Shown here piece by piece: positions 17,696 to 25,307 of a stretch of 39,788 nt of DNA; the first letter of the stretch is position 1, and each line of letters opens with the position of its first letter. The stretch is from Hyphomonadaceae bacterium (GTDB lineage: Bacteria; Pseudomonadota; Alphaproteobacteria; Rhizobiales; Hyphomicrobiaceae). The notes under the pieces are model-generated. The model saw nothing but the letters and a program-made list of their open reading frames with translations, did no database searches and was not told the DNA's origin. Where the stretch lies: contig JAIEQJ010000101.1 of the NCBI GenBank assembly GCA_019747815.1, positions 1-39,788 on the forward strand. The letters run 5' to 3'. Both the position numbers and the translations under genes were made by a program.

Positions 17696-17744
17696 GGGCG
17701 GTGCGTGCGGTGAGGTGCGTGCGGCGGGCCGCGGGCGTAGCGCT

Positions 17745-17832
17745 CACCCCCCTCTCCCACTCTGCCGTGGGGAGAGGGCGAGCCTCCGCCCTCAGCCTAA
17801 CCCTCTCCCCGCAGAGGACGGGGAGAGGGAAG
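17745..17832. repeat. Family B hairpins at the g14/g15 junction
   Basis: CCCCTCTCCCAC...GGGGAGAGGG and CCTCTCCCCGCAGAGGACGGGGAGAGGG inverted repeats. Part of the element is translated as the C-terminal tail of g14, which reads ...SPRPLRGEG before a stop inside the repeat. Confidence 0.75.
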
Positions 17833-18294
17833 GCGCGGCGAGCGGGGAGCGGGAATGCGTGCAGCGCCGCCGGGGAATGCGAAGGCGCCGGCGACGTGGC
17901 GGCGCCACCAGGGAGACAAGGCGACCTCGGCGACGGGGGCGCCTTCCAGCGCGTGGATCATGGCGGCGGGCGCGGACAGGATGGCGCAATGCTTGGCGAG
18001 CATGCCGCGGCGCCAGCGGAAGACGAGAACGTCACCGGGCGCAGCCTCGCCGGGTGCGATCTCGACAAGGTGGGAGCGGGCAGCTTCCAAGAGCGTCTCG
18101 CAGCCGCTGCCCTCGGCCCAGTCGCGCGTGTAGGCGGGGAGCGCCTGCGCCTCTTGGCCGTAGAGCTCGCGCCAGACGCCGCGGATGAGCCCGACGCAGT
18201 CGGTGCCGACGCCGCGCACGCTCGCCTGATGATGATAGGGCGTGCCGAGCCAGTCGCGCGCGAGGGCGACGATGCGGGTGCGGGTCTCGGACAT
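17797..18294 (-). CDS. GTA cell-wall peptidase g14 (NlpC/P60 family)
   Basis: Tail-tip peptidase of 165 residues that is thought to cut the peptide cross-links of peptidoglycan when the particle injects DNA. NlpC/P60 signatures are visible: catalytic cysteine 33 in GTDCVGLIRG and histidine 102 in LAKHCAIL, with the GTPYHHQ segment upstream; this is the TIGR02219-type phage/GTA peptidase. The start is ATG before SETRTRIVALARDW. The normal protein would end near AFAFPG; here about 20 additional residues are translated from a palindromic repeat, so the native stop has been replaced. It lies between g13 and g15. Confidence 0.92.
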   Translation of the reverse strand: MSETRTRIVALARDWLGTPYHHQASVRGVGTDCVGLIRGVWRELYGQEAQALPAYTRDWAEGSGCETLLEAARSHLVEIAPGEAAPGDVLVFRWRRGMLAKHCAILSAPAAMIHALEGAPVAEVALSPWWRRHVAGAFAFPGGAARIPAPRSPRLPSPRPLRGEG

Positions 18295-18384
18295 CGGGGA
18301 AACCTTTTGGGGGAAACCTCGGGTGAGCCGCGTCGAGCCGCGGCTGGGCAAGCTCGGGCGTCGTTGGCGACGCGGCCACTCCCG

Positions 18385-18536
18385 GCTCCCGGGTCCCGGA
18401 TATTTCGCTGACCGCGAAATTCCCGGATGACACACCTGTCATCCCGGCCGAGGGCGACAGCCCGAGAGCCGGGACCCAGGGTCGGGAGAGAAGCGCGTGC
18501 GTGTTATTCGCCTGCGGCGAATTCCGGGATGACACT
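18385..18536. repeat. Two adjacent family A elements between g13 and g14
   Basis: A right-half hairpin (about 18390-18432, with GATATTTCGCTGACCGCGAAATTC) is followed at once by a nearly complete element (about 18436-18535) that lacks part of the inner GATCCTGGGTCCCGGA arm. They make up most of the 258-base gap. Confidence 0.8.
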
Positions 18537-18552
18537 GCCGGGATGACCGCAA

Positions 18553-19437
18553 TCAGCCCTTGGGGGTGGTGACCGGCTCGCCGGGGCGGGCGACGGCAAG
18601 CACGTAGTCGCTGCCGGGCATGTGCGGGAAGCCGCGGAAGCTGGCGGCGTTGGCGAACTTGGCCCGGCAGGTGGCGAACTGCTTGTCGCAACCGGCGGTG
18701 ACGGTGAAGGCATCGCCAGCCGCCATGGCGCGCGCCATCGGCTGCCACAGCTCGATGGTTGCGACCTCGCCCGCCAGCACATGCCGCTTCACCTCCTGCG
18801 CGCGGCCGGCGTTGGCGCCCGCAGTGAAGGTGAGGAGGCCGCGCGTGAACCAGCCGGCCACGAAGCCTGAAAGTCCCGAGGCGGTGAGGAGGCGCGGGCT
18901 CGACGCGGCGATGATGATGCCGGTGCCGCGCCAGGCGGAATTGGCGAGATCGACGCCGCAGCGGGCATCGCCCAAATCGGCATCGCAGCCGGCCTGGAAG
19001 AGCCGGCCGTTGGGCTGCTGCAGATAGTGCGCAAGGCCGCGCACCTCGGCCGTGAAGGCTGCCCCGGAGCGGCGCACCTCGCCGAGGGAGCCCGAGCGCA
19101 TCAGCACGCGCTGGTTTGTGTCGGCCCAGTTCACGCGCCAGATCTCGACCGCGGCATCGTCATAGAGGCCGGCGGCGAGATCGTCCTCGCTGAGGCGATC
19201 GGACTTCAGGGCGGAGGAGACCTCCAGGTTGTCGACGGAAAGGCCCAGCGCATCCTTGATCTCGCTGGCGGTGAAGCCGGTGGCGGCTTCGAAGGTGGTG
19301 CCGTCGAAGGCGAGGTCGCGGTCGTGATCGGTGAAGCCCAGGATGGCGCCGTCGTTGCGCCGCACCCGCCAGCACCAGGCGAGCGTGGTGGCGCCCAAGG
19401 CGAGGTGATCCTGCAGGCTGGGCGGAAGAGATTTCAT
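18553..19437 (-). CDS. GTA baseplate hub protein g13 (DUF2163/TIGR02218)
   Basis: Hub protein of the tail tip, 294 residues, joining the distal tail ring to the megatron. Family features seen: N-terminal TTLAWCWRVRRNDGAILGFTDHDRDL, the central KSDRLSEDDLAAGLYDDA stretch, and the paired-cysteine region with CDADLGDARCGVDL (about residue 165) and CDKQFATCRAKF (about 255). The four cysteines are conserved in this family and are of the kind that hold an iron-sulfur cluster in phage lambda gpL-type tail proteins; that role is inferred here. Start is ATG before KSLPPSLQDHL. It is separated from g12 by a repeat-filled gap. Confidence 0.93.
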   Translation of the reverse strand: MKSLPPSLQDHLALGATTLAWCWRVRRNDGAILGFTDHDRDLAFDGTTFEAATGFTASEIKDALGLSVDNLEVSSALKSDRLSEDDLAAGLYDDAAVEIWRVNWADTNQRVLMRSGSLGEVRRSGAAFTAEVRGLAHYLQQPNGRLFQAGCDADLGDARCGVDLANSAWRGTGIIIAASSPRLLTASGLSGFVAGWFTRGLLTFTAGANAGRAQEVKRHVLAGEVATIELWQPMARAMAAGDAFTVTAGCDKQFATCRAKFANAASFRGFPHMPGSDYVLAVARPGEPVTTPKG

Positions 19438-19499
19438 CGGTTGGCTCGCTGCTGCGGCGCACGCCGGCACGGGGGGTGCGGCCCGCCACCTCCGTCCCG

Positions 19500-19625
19500 A
19501 GCCGCACCCCTCGTCCTGAGCTCCGTCGAAGGACGGGCCGCGCGAGCCGTCCTTCGACCCGTGGACCCTGCGGAGCGGCACGCGCCGTCGGCGCCCTTCG
19601 ACAGGCTCAGGGCGGGGACCGTGAC
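19500..19625. repeat. Dispersed repeat with CCTTCGACAGGCTCAGG core (family C)
   Basis: Contains CTCGTCCTGAGC-CGTCGAAGGACGGG, GTCCTTCGACCC and CCTTCGACAGGCTCAGGGCGGGGAC, the palindromic 'LSLSKG/DRLRAG' type repeat common in many bacterial genomes. Related copies lie at about 21830-21980 and 30328-30346. Confidence 0.75.
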
Positions 19626-19678
19626 ACTTGCGGCAGGGACCGTGGGCATTGTGGGGTGGGAAGAGGCGGGAATGACGA

Positions 19679-20314
19679 CTACAGCCGGATCTCGACGATG
19701 GGGATGGAGGGAATGGCGCCGTGGCGGAAGCCCTGGATGTTGATCTCGAGCTTGTCGGTATCGAAGCGGACGGGCACGTCGAACTCGAAGCCGGCGGTCA
19801 CGGTGGCGCCGGCGGCGGGCACGTGGCCCGGCTGGAAGGCGACGAGGCCGGTCGCGGCATCGACGGTGAAGGCGGTGCCCACGGTCTGCGGCGCACCGGC
19901 AACGGCAATCAGAACCGTGCCGGCCACCGGCTTCTTGATGGCGCGCGTCCAGGGATTGAAGGCGGAGCCGTAGGTCTTCACGAGCTGGAAGGCGGCGCTT
20001 GCGCCGTTGCCGATGCCGATCGGCTGATCAAGCGCGGTGGGCGTGCTCTCGGGCGGACAGGACTTGCAGTCGCTGGGATCACGCCAGCGAAAGCCGATGA
20101 GGCGCCCGCGGCGCTCCTCGAAGAAGGCGATGACGGCGTGCAGATCGTTCAATGACTTCACGCCCCAGCCGGCGTTGTAGCTGCGGCGGGAGTCGGCCCA
20201 GCGGGCATTGCGCTCCTCGGCCCCCGAGCCCAGCACGACCACGTCGGTGCGGCGCTCAGGGCCGCCCTGGGCGGCGCGCGAGATGGCGGTGGGGAAGCGG
20301 GCTTCGTGGAACAT
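19679..20314 (-). CDS. GTA distal tail protein g12 (DUF2460/TIGR02217)
   Basis: Distal tail protein of 211 residues, forming the ring at the end of the tail tube. Family signatures: FHEARFPTAISRAAQGGPE near the N-terminus, the RRSYNAGWGVKSL motif, the FRWRDPSDCKS segment near the middle and the C-terminal VPVRFDTDKLEI. Start is ATG before FHEARFP, which is the usual N-terminus. The gap to g11 is 91 bases. Confidence 0.94.
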   Translation of the reverse strand: MFHEARFPTAISRAAQGGPERRTDVVVLGSGAEERNARWADSRRSYNAGWGVKSLNDLHAVIAFFEERRGRLIGFRWRDPSDCKSCPPESTPTALDQPIGIGNGASAAFQLVKTYGSAFNPWTRAIKKPVAGTVLIAVAGAPQTVGTAFTVDAATGLVAFQPGHVPAAGATVTAGFEFDVPVRFDTDKLEINIQGFRHGAIPSIPIVEIRL

Positions 20315-20405
20315 GTGAGCAGGGACGGCGCGTGGCGAATGGCGAAATGGCGAGTAGGGAGCAGGAATGGCCGGGGAGCGATTTGATCTATTCGCTGCTC
20401 CCCGT

Positions 20406-20987
20406 TCACAAATTGCGCTGCCCTTGCGCGACGGCGCGGGCGAGCAGGGCGGCAAGCTGGGTCTCGGAGCGGCGGAAGCTTTCGACGTCGGGGGTGCTGA
20501 TATTGAAGGTGATGCTGACACCGCCGCCCTCGGCCCGCACGCCGAGGCGGCCGTCGGCACCGCGGGCGAGCGGCAGGATCGCCTCGGGGCCACGCTCGCC
20601 GGCGAGCCCCACGCGGTTGCCCGCGAGGGGAAAGGTGATCGGACTGGCGATGACGCCGCCGTCGGCGAACGGCACCGGCAGGCCCTGCCGGATCACGCCG
20701 CCCTGGGCGAAGGCAGCGCCGCTGACGGCGCCCTCGAGCACGCCGCCCAGTGCATTGGTGAGCGGCTTGAAGGCGGCCTTCAGCGTGATCTCGGACAGCT
20801 TGAGCGCCAGCGACCGCAAGACGTCGCTGAAGCTCTTGCCCTTGAGGGCCAGGTCGACGAAGGAGGTGGCGAGCGCGTTGCCGAAGCGGGTGCCTTGCCG
20901 AGAGGCCTCGGTGATCTGGCGCTCAAAGGGTCTGGTGTCGGCGTCGATGACGACGGTGAGGGTCGGGGCGGAGGTGTCGTCGTTCAT
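20406..20987 (-). CDS. GTA tail tape measure protein g11
   Basis: Short tape-measure protein, 193 residues, in line with the short tail of GTA particles (RcGTA g11 is also about 200 residues, far shorter than in siphophages). It begins MNDDTSAPTLTVVID and has an alpha-helical part (about 20-75), a glycine/alanine-rich GAVSGAAFAQGGVIRQ region and the typical C-terminal GERGPEAILPLARGADGRLGVRAEG motif. The open frame extends further upstream through a repeat, but ATG at 20987 gives the expected N-terminus. Confidence 0.92.
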   Translation of the reverse strand: MNDDTSAPTLTVVIDADTRPFERQITEASRQGTRFGNALATSFVDLALKGKSFSDVLRSLALKLSEITLKAAFKPLTNALGGVLEGAVSGAAFAQGGVIRQGLPVPFADGGVIASPITFPLAGNRVGLAGERGPEAILPLARGADGRLGVRAEGGGVSITFNISTPDVESFRRSETQLAALLARAVAQGQRNL

Positions 20988-21003
20988 GCGATCTCGTCCA
21001 TGC

Positions 21004-21145
21004 TGTCGTCCCGGAATCTGCGACGCAGGCTCTCCGGGACCGAGGGCCGCAAGCACGTGGCGTCACCTTGATCCTGGGTCCCGGATATTTCGCTGACCGC
21101 GAAATTCCGGGATGACAGGGGCGAGCTGCGGCCGGGATGACAGGG
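21004..21145. repeat. Family A composite repeat between g10.1 and g11
   Basis: Left half GTCGTCCCGGAATCTGCGA...CTCTCCGGGACCGAGG, a spacer ACGTGGCGTCACCTTGATC, right half CTGGGTCCCGGATATTTCG...AAATTCCGGGATGACAGG, plus an extra CCGGGATGACAGG end. A nearly identical spacer and right half occurs at 23880-23975, showing recent copying inside the cluster. Confidence 0.85.
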
Positions 21146-21146
21146 C

Positions 21147-21311
21147 TCAATCGGGATAGCGCGCCATGAGATGCGCCAGCGCCGTGCGCGGGAGCGGGGC
21201 GGCGTGATCGAGGGGACCGAGGAGGCCGCGCAGCGCGGCTTCCAGCTCGCGCGGCGTCATCGCCCAGAAGTCGGCCGGGCGCAGACGCAGCAGGCCGAGG
21301 CCGGCCGCCAT
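21147..21311 (-). CDS. GTA tail assembly chaperone g10.1 (TIGR02216)
   Basis: Short protein of 54 residues from the ATG at 21311, with the family signature LRLRPADFWAMTPRELEAAL; helps load the tape measure during tail assembly. Start and the stop of g10 overlap as TGATG. The same frame continues upstream with FPWSDV in front of that ATG, residues that are normally part of this family's N-terminus, and there is no start codon to reach them. A -1 slippery heptamer in g10 connects exactly to that extension, so the main functional form may be a g10-g10.1 frameshift fusion. Confidence 0.88.
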   Translation of the reverse strand: MAAGLGLLRLRPADFWAMTPRELEAALRGLLGPLDHAAPLPRTALAHLMARYPD

Positions 21312-21757
21312 CACGTCGCTCCAGGGAAAGGGGTGGGCTGAGGGCGCCCCTCCCTGGACGCGCCGGCCGTGTCCACAGCCTTGGCATCGCCGCCCTCGGC
21401 GAGCCCCGCGACGATCTCGCCGGCCATGGCGCCGATGATCGGCGCCGCGGGCCCGGCAAAGGTGGCGCTCAGAAGACGCGCGACGATGTCGACGAAACCC
21501 GCCGCGCCGCCTTCCGCCTGCATGCGGCCGACCGCGTCGTCGGCAATGTCGTGGCCGGCGCCGCGCAGGCCCGCGCCGATGATGCGCTGGGCATCGCGGG
21601 CGGAGAGGCGCCCGTTCTGGAAGCGCCCGGCCAGCGCCAGCATGTCGTCGTTGTTGAAGGCGCCTTCCAGCTCGGCCAGCGCGCTGAGCGTGAGGCAGAG
21701 GCGGAACGACGTGCCGTCGAGGCAGGCCTCGATCTCGCCGCGGTGGGGGTTGGCCAT
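21311..21757 (-). CDS. GTA tail chaperone g10 (gene transfer agent family protein)
   Basis: Product of 148 residues. N-terminal half carries the GTA-family signature: ANPHRGEIEACLDGTSFRLCLTL then ALAELEGAFNNDDMLALAGRF and LSARDAQRIIGAGLRGAGH. It corresponds by position to the gpG-type tail chaperone of siphophages. Start is ATG before ANPHRGE, with GGAG further upstream. Near its 3' end the codons ACC CCT TTC contain the heptamer C CCT TTC, discussed separately. The native stop overlaps the g10.1 start. Confidence 0.88.
   Translation of the reverse strand: MANPHRGEIEACLDGTSFRLCLTLSALAELEGAFNNDDMLALAGRFQNGRLSARDAQRIIGAGLRGAGHDIADDAVGRMQAEGGAAGFVDIVARLLSATFAGPAAPIIGAMAGEIVAGLAEGGDAKAVDTAGASREGRPQPTPFPGAT
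21326..21332 (-). promoter_or_regulatory. Putative -1 ribosomal frameshift site (C CCT TTC)
   Basis: In the g10 frame the codons read AC-C CCT TTC, fitting the X XXY YYZ pattern. After a -1 slip the next codons are CCC TGG AGC GAC GTG ATG, which is P-W-S-D-V-M of the g10.1 frame. The fusion would be 203 residues (144 from g10, 59 from g10.1). This is the G/GT arrangement known from lambda-like tail genes. Use in the cell is inferred. Confidence 0.65.
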
Positions 21758-21829
21758 GGCAATTGTTCTCCAACGGAAACGCTTCAACCTCTGAGCCCAG
21801 CCCCGTGCACGCCGGAGCGGCACGCGCCG

Positions 21830-21985
21830 ACAGCGCCCTTCAACAAAGCTCAGGGCGCGGGGACCGCGGCACAAGGGTTGACACAAACCTCATGGTGAGC
21901 TGGCGAACCGTGCGCGGGGCCGCACTCTCGCCCTGAGCCGCATCCGCACCCTCGTCCTGAGCCGGTCGAAGGACGGGGCGAGGGC
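21830..21985. repeat. Family C repeats between g9 and g10
   Basis: Two facing copies: GCGCCCTTCAACAAAGCTCAGGGCGC at about 21833-21858 and CCTCGTCCTGAGCCGGTCGAAGGACGGGG at about 21951-21979. They fill much of the 270-base gap; no gene is visible there. Confidence 0.7.
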
Positions 21986-22027
21986 AAGCGCCCCTCGCGC
22001 CCTCCCTGTGCTCACGGCGGGCGCGCC

Positions 22028-22441
22028 TCACGCGGCCGCGAAGGTGAGCTCGCCGGCGGAGTCGAGGGAAAGCTCGAAGGCGACCTCGGCATCGTGGCGG
22101 CCGGTGAGCTCGAAGCTCGAGATCTGGAACGGCCCCCTGACGGTGCCGAAGTCGGGAATGATGACCTGCCAGTCGCGGATGGTGCCGTCGAACACGTACT
22201 GGCGCACCAGCGCGTCGGAGGCGGCATCCTTGAAGATGCCGGCACCCGTCACGCGCGCCTGCCTGGCGCCGGCGCCGGCCAGCAACTCACGCCAGCGCCC
22301 CACCGACTCCGCGTGCGTGATGTCCACGGTCTCGGTGTTGAAGGCGAGGCTGCGCGAGCGCATGCCGGCCACCGTGATGAAGGTGCCGGCGCCGTCGCTG
22401 TCGACCTTGAGGAGCAGGTCTTTGCCTTTCTGGGCGGCCAT
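22028..22441 (-). CDS. GTA major tail tube protein g9 (TP901-1 family)
   Basis: Tail tube subunit, 137 residues. It shows the TP901-1/GTA major tail signatures: AAQKGKDLLLKVD at the N-terminus, the RSRSLAFNTETVDITHAES segment, and the C-terminal GPFQISSFELTGRHD stretch. Start is ATG before AAQKGKD with GGAG about nine bases upstream. It is separated from g8 by an unusually long gap of 954 bases, whereas these genes nearly touch in other GTA clusters. Confidence 0.94.
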   Translation of the reverse strand: MAAQKGKDLLLKVDSDGAGTFITVAGMRSRSLAFNTETVDITHAESVGRWRELLAGAGARQARVTGAGIFKDAASDALVRQYVFDGTIRDWQVIIPDFGTVRGPFQISSFELTGRHDAEVAFELSLDSAGELTFAAA

Positions 22442-22708
22442 GGGTGAACTCCAGACGATGCTGAGGCTTGGGGAGAAGACGGCCGTCGGGCCGGGCGGCA
22501 CGGCGGTGGCGCGACAGGCGGAAGCGCCTTCGGCGAGATGGGAGGATGCGAGACCTTCGCGACCTGTTGTTGAGGACCGTTGCCCCTCATCCATTCGGCC
22601 GGATGACTTATCTCCGCGCCATCCGCGGTGGTGCCGATCTCCAGCCTGGCGAACGCGGCCGCAGGGCATGGCCTCAGGTCCTCCCCCGGGGGGGAGGAGT
22701 TGCGCGCT

Positions 22709-22850
22709 GTCATCCCGGACGTCTGCGACGCAGGCTCTCCGGGAGCCAGGGCCACACCTGGTCGCGGGCAGCCCTGGGCCCTGGGTCCCGGATATTTCGC
22801 TGACCGCGAAATTCCGGGATGACAGGGCGCGACGCAGCCGGGATGACAGG
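22709..22850. repeat. Family A composite repeat
   Basis: GTCATCCCGGACGTCTGCGA...CTCTCCGGGAGCCAGGG, spacer, CTGGGTCCCGGATATTTCG...AAATTCCGGGATGACAGG, then a second CCGGGATGACAGG end. Same arrangement as at 21004-21145 and 23836-23975. Confidence 0.85.
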
Positions 22851-23001
22851 CGGCGCGCGCTGCTACACGTCCATTTGAACGCCTGCGGGCTCCATTTGAA
22901 CGTTCTCGGGCCTCACTGCGACCAACCGGGAAGAGGTTGCGCACGTAACCACCGTACGGCTGCGAGCCCTCCACCACCCGCTGCACAGAGCCCGGTTTGC
23001 A

Positions 23002-23241
23002 ATGAAGCGAAGTGTCCACATAGCCCGGCTGGCCATCGCCCTCATCGCGTTTGCCAATGCCACCGCCGCACTGACCGTGCCGCGGGCGCTGGCGCACACT
23101 GCGACGGGGACACCGCCGGCGATCGAAACGACCGGTTGCCGGCAGGTGGGCCTGAAGGTGCAGCGGCCGCCCCGCGTGCCGCGGCGCGAGCGGCTCGAAG
23201 CCGATCAGATGGCGGCGCCGGCGGCGGGCTCGGATGCGTAG
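23002..23241 (+). CDS. Hypothetical small secreted protein (weak)
   Basis: A 79-codon ORF opposite to all GTA genes. Residues 1-31 look like a signal peptide (basic start, LAIALIAFANATAAL, then an AHA-type end), but no ribosome-binding site is visible before its ATG and the remainder is low-complexity, arginine- and alanine-rich. It may be chance. Both strands are open here, as is common in GC-rich DNA. Confidence 0.2.
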   Translation: MKRSVHIARLAIALIAFANATAALTVPRALAHTATGTPPAIETTGCRQVGLKVQRPPRVPRRERLEADQMAAPAAGSDA

Positions 23242-23395
23242 CCTTCCGGGCGGGCCGGGCCGCCGCCTGGCGATGGGGTCTGGCCGGCAGGGTTTGGCCG
23301 GCAGGGTCTGGCCCTCGACCATCGGTCAGGCAAGTCCGTGCAGCGGGCGTTTCCCCACCCCGATCCTCCCTGCAAGGGATAGGCGGCTCCTCCGC

Positions 23396-23815
23396 TCAGG
23401 CCGGCTCGGTCACGGCGCGGAAGCGCAGCGTGGCGCGGATGCTCTCGCCGTCGGGATCGCGGCGGGTTTCGGAGACTTCATGCCGCAGGTTGACGAGGCG
23501 ATGACCGGCGAGCGCGAGCGGCCGGTCGTGCAGAGCGGCGCGGACGGCGCCGATGATGTCGTGCGCCTCCTTCTTGCCCCGGGCGCTGGACCACACCTGC
23601 AGGACGAGGCTGTGCTCGCTGCCGGCCTCGGTGCCCGGCTCGCCGCCGGTGGACCAATCGCGCTCGGTCATCTGGCCCAGCGTGAGGTAGGGCAAGGGCG
23701 TGCCCTGGGGCACGTCGTCGTAGACCCGCACCCCGCCCAGCAGCGCGGTGAGCGTGCTGTCGGCGGTGAGCGCTGAGAACACGGATTGCTGCAGGGACCA
23801 GGCGGCGGAGGGCAT
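23396..23815 (-). CDS. GTA tail terminator protein g8 (DUF3168)
   Basis: Tail terminator ring protein of 139 residues, which caps the tail tube where it meets the head. DUF3168 features: N-terminal WSLQQSVFSALTAD, the GGVRVYDDVPQGTPLPYLTLG motif, and HSLVLQVWSSARGKKEAH followed by a helix and the C-terminal RATLRFRAVTE. Start is ATG before PSAAWSLQ. It follows the 72-residue gene with a repeat of about 140 bases in between. Confidence 0.93.
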   Translation of the reverse strand: MPSAAWSLQQSVFSALTADSTLTALLGGVRVYDDVPQGTPLPYLTLGQMTERDWSTGGEPGTEAGSEHSLVLQVWSSARGKKEAHDIIGAVRAALHDRPLALAGHRLVNLRHEVSETRRDPDGESIRATLRFRAVTEPA

Positions 23816-23835
23816 GGGATGGGCCTTTCAGGGTG

Positions 23836-23975
23836 TCATCCCGGAATCCGCCGCAGGCGAATATCCGGGACCGAGGGCCGCAAGCACGTGGCGTCACCTT
23901 GATCCTGGGTCCCGGATATTTCGCTGACCGCGAAATTCCGGGATGACAGGGGCGAGCTGCGGCCGGGATGACAGG
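23836..23975. repeat. Family A composite repeat between g8 and the small gene
   Basis: TGTCATCCCGGAATCCGCCG...ATATCCGGGACCGAGGGCCG, spacer with ACGTGGCGTCACC, CTGGGTCCCGGATATTTCG...CCGGGATGACAGGG, and a second end. From the GACCGAGGGCCGCAAGC segment onward it is almost identical to 21042-21143. Confidence 0.85.
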
Positions 23976-23989
23976 GGCGGGCAGGATGC

Positions 23990-24208
23990 TCACAGCGTCG
24001 CGCCCCAGATGCGGCGAACGGCGCGCTCGAGCGCATCGCGGCGCGCCTCGGGATCGGCGGCGCGCTCGGAGGCGCGAATGCGCTGCAGCTCCTCCTCGAG
24101 ATCGAACGTGAGCCGCCGGACCACGCCGCGGGACAGAGCTTCGACATGACCGGTCCGCGCGCGCGGACGATCGACAAGGCTGCCGCGGACGGTGACGCTG
24201 ACTTTCAT
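23990..24208 (-). CDS. Small conserved-position GTA cluster protein (72 aa, unknown)
   Basis: A 72-residue gene whose ATG overlaps the g7 stop as ATGA (24208-24205), the classic coupled arrangement, so it is likely real. The product begins MKVSVTVRGSLVDRPR, has a highly charged helix (LTFDLEEELQRIRASERAAD) and ends ALERAVRRIWGATL. I do not recognise a family. Position between stopper and tail terminator suggests a minor head-tail junction or assembly protein. Confidence 0.7.
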   Translation of the reverse strand: MKVSVTVRGSLVDRPRARTGHVEALSRGVVRRLTFDLEEELQRIRASERAADPEARRDALERAVRRIWGATL

Positions 24209-24522
24209 AGCGTGCGCTCCTCGCACAGGCACTTGAGGCGGGTGCGGCGCTCCACCTCCACCACGGCGACGATGGCGAGGATGCGGGCCTCCTGGCGGAA
24301 GCGCATCGCGGGCAGGACGCCGGGGCGGTAGCGGATGAAGACCTCGTGCGTGAGGCGGCCGGCGAGCTGGTCGTGGCGCAGACGCTCCTCGCCCGTAATG
24401 GGGCGCACCTGTGCCCACAGCGCCGTCACAGCCTCCCAGATCACGCTGGCGCCGCCGCCGCCGTCGGCGATGCGGACGGGACGCTCCAGCGTGACACGCT
24501 CGCGCATGGCAGCGATGTGCAT
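24205..24522 (-). CDS. GTA head-tail stopper/closure protein g7
   Basis: Head-closure protein of 105 residues, of the phage head-tail joining (SPP1 gp16-like) group. Features: MRERVTLERPVRIADGGGG near the N-terminus, the WAQVRPITGEERLRHDQLAG segment, HEVFIRYRPGV and the C-terminal LKCLCEER typical of this group. Start is ATG before HIAAMRERV because AAAGGA lies at proper distance; a second ATG lies 15 bases upstream. Confidence 0.9.
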   Translation of the reverse strand: MHIAAMRERVTLERPVRIADGGGGASVIWEAVTALWAQVRPITGEERLRHDQLAGRLTHEVFIRYRPGVLPAMRFRQEARILAIVAVVEVERRTRLKCLCEERTL

Positions 24523-24728
24523 GGGCTGTCCTTTCATGGACGACGGCGGAATTGAAGCGATGCGGTGCAGGTGGCCGAGCCAGGCACAGGCCCAGCGCAC
24601 GGCCCCCGACACCAGCGCTGGTCATCGCTGCCACCCGACCCACCTGCGCTGCCGCTGAAGAGAGGACAGGCTCACTCTGGCGCAGCGGGGAGTGGACGGG
24701 ACTTGCGGGGAGAGGGAGATCTCGCAGA

Positions 24729-25307
24729 TCACAGGCGCAGCGCGCGATAGGGGGAGAGCAGCCTCGACACCTCGTCGGGCGCGGGCTCGGCCAGCGCGCC
24801 GACCTCGAACGGCGTGCGATGCTCGTACCAATGCGCAATGAGCAGCAGGAGCGCCTGGCGGATCGGCGCGGGGACGTCGGCCGCGGCATCGCCGTAGCCG
24901 GCCGTGAAGGCGACCTCGATGCCGTTGGCCGTGCGGCCGGGCTTCGGCCACAGGCGCGCGCCCTGCCGCACGAGCCGCGCGGGAGTTCCGGCGCCGTCGA
25001 GGACATAGCTGGCCGGCGCCAGCGTGGTGGCGACCGCGTTCTCGTCGTAGAGGCGCACGGCGGTGATGCTGCGCACCGGCCGCAGGGGCAGCTCCAGCGC
25101 GCGGCCGCGCGCCCAGGCATCGAGAAAGTAGGCCCAGCCCTGCGTGACGAGCGCCAGCCCCATGACCGCCTCGACATGCAGGCGCGAGGTGACGATGAGG
25201 CTGGCGATCAGCGTGTCCTCGGCGGTGCCGTCGACGCGCAGGTGCGCCTTGGCCTCGGCGAGCGAGACGGGTTCGACGGCGGGACCCGACGTGAGAACGA
25301 GGGGCAT
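24729..25307 (-). CDS. GTA head-tail adaptor g6 (phiE125 gp8 family)
   Basis: Head-tail connector of 192 residues, docking the stopper to the portal ring. Family features: VSLAEAKAHLRVDGTAEDTLIASLI near the N-terminus, WPKPGRTANGIEVAFTAGYGDAAADVP in the middle and a helical LLIAHWYEHRTP segment, ending RLLSPYRALRL. Start is ATG before PLVLTSGPAVE. The frame is open upstream through repeats only. Confidence 0.94.
   Translation of the reverse strand: MPLVLTSGPAVEPVSLAEAKAHLRVDGTAEDTLIASLIVTSRLHVEAVMGLALVTQGWAYFLDAWARGRALELPLRPVRSITAVRLYDENAVATTLAPASYVLDGAGTPARLVRQGARLWPKPGRTANGIEVAFTAGYGDAAADVPAPIRQALLLLIAHWYEHRTPFEVGALAEPAPDEVSRLLSPYRALRL

Larger units (their letters stand above)
22442..23395. 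other. Long non-GTA insertion between g8 and g9
   Basis: 954 bases without a GTA gene. Contents: a CCTCCCCC/GGGGGAGG palindrome near 22680-22699; a family A composite repeat at about 22709-22850; a TTTGAACG pair near 22869-22906; the weak plus-strand ORF at 23002-23241; and a tandem TGGCCGGCAGGGT motif (three copies, about 23278-23312). No regulatory signal is recognised. Confidence 0.6.

Noticed and set aside
13505-17713. Plus-strand open frame of 1402 codons opposite g15
   Set aside because: It is the antisense shadow of the g15 gene in GC-rich DNA: composition is glycine-, arginine- and alanine-rich without domains, whereas the minus strand encodes a clear tail-tip protein.
22249-23322. 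Minus-strand open frame of 357 codons spanning g9 and the gap
   Set aside because: It is out of frame with g9, runs through a repeat and has arginine-rich low-complexity composition.
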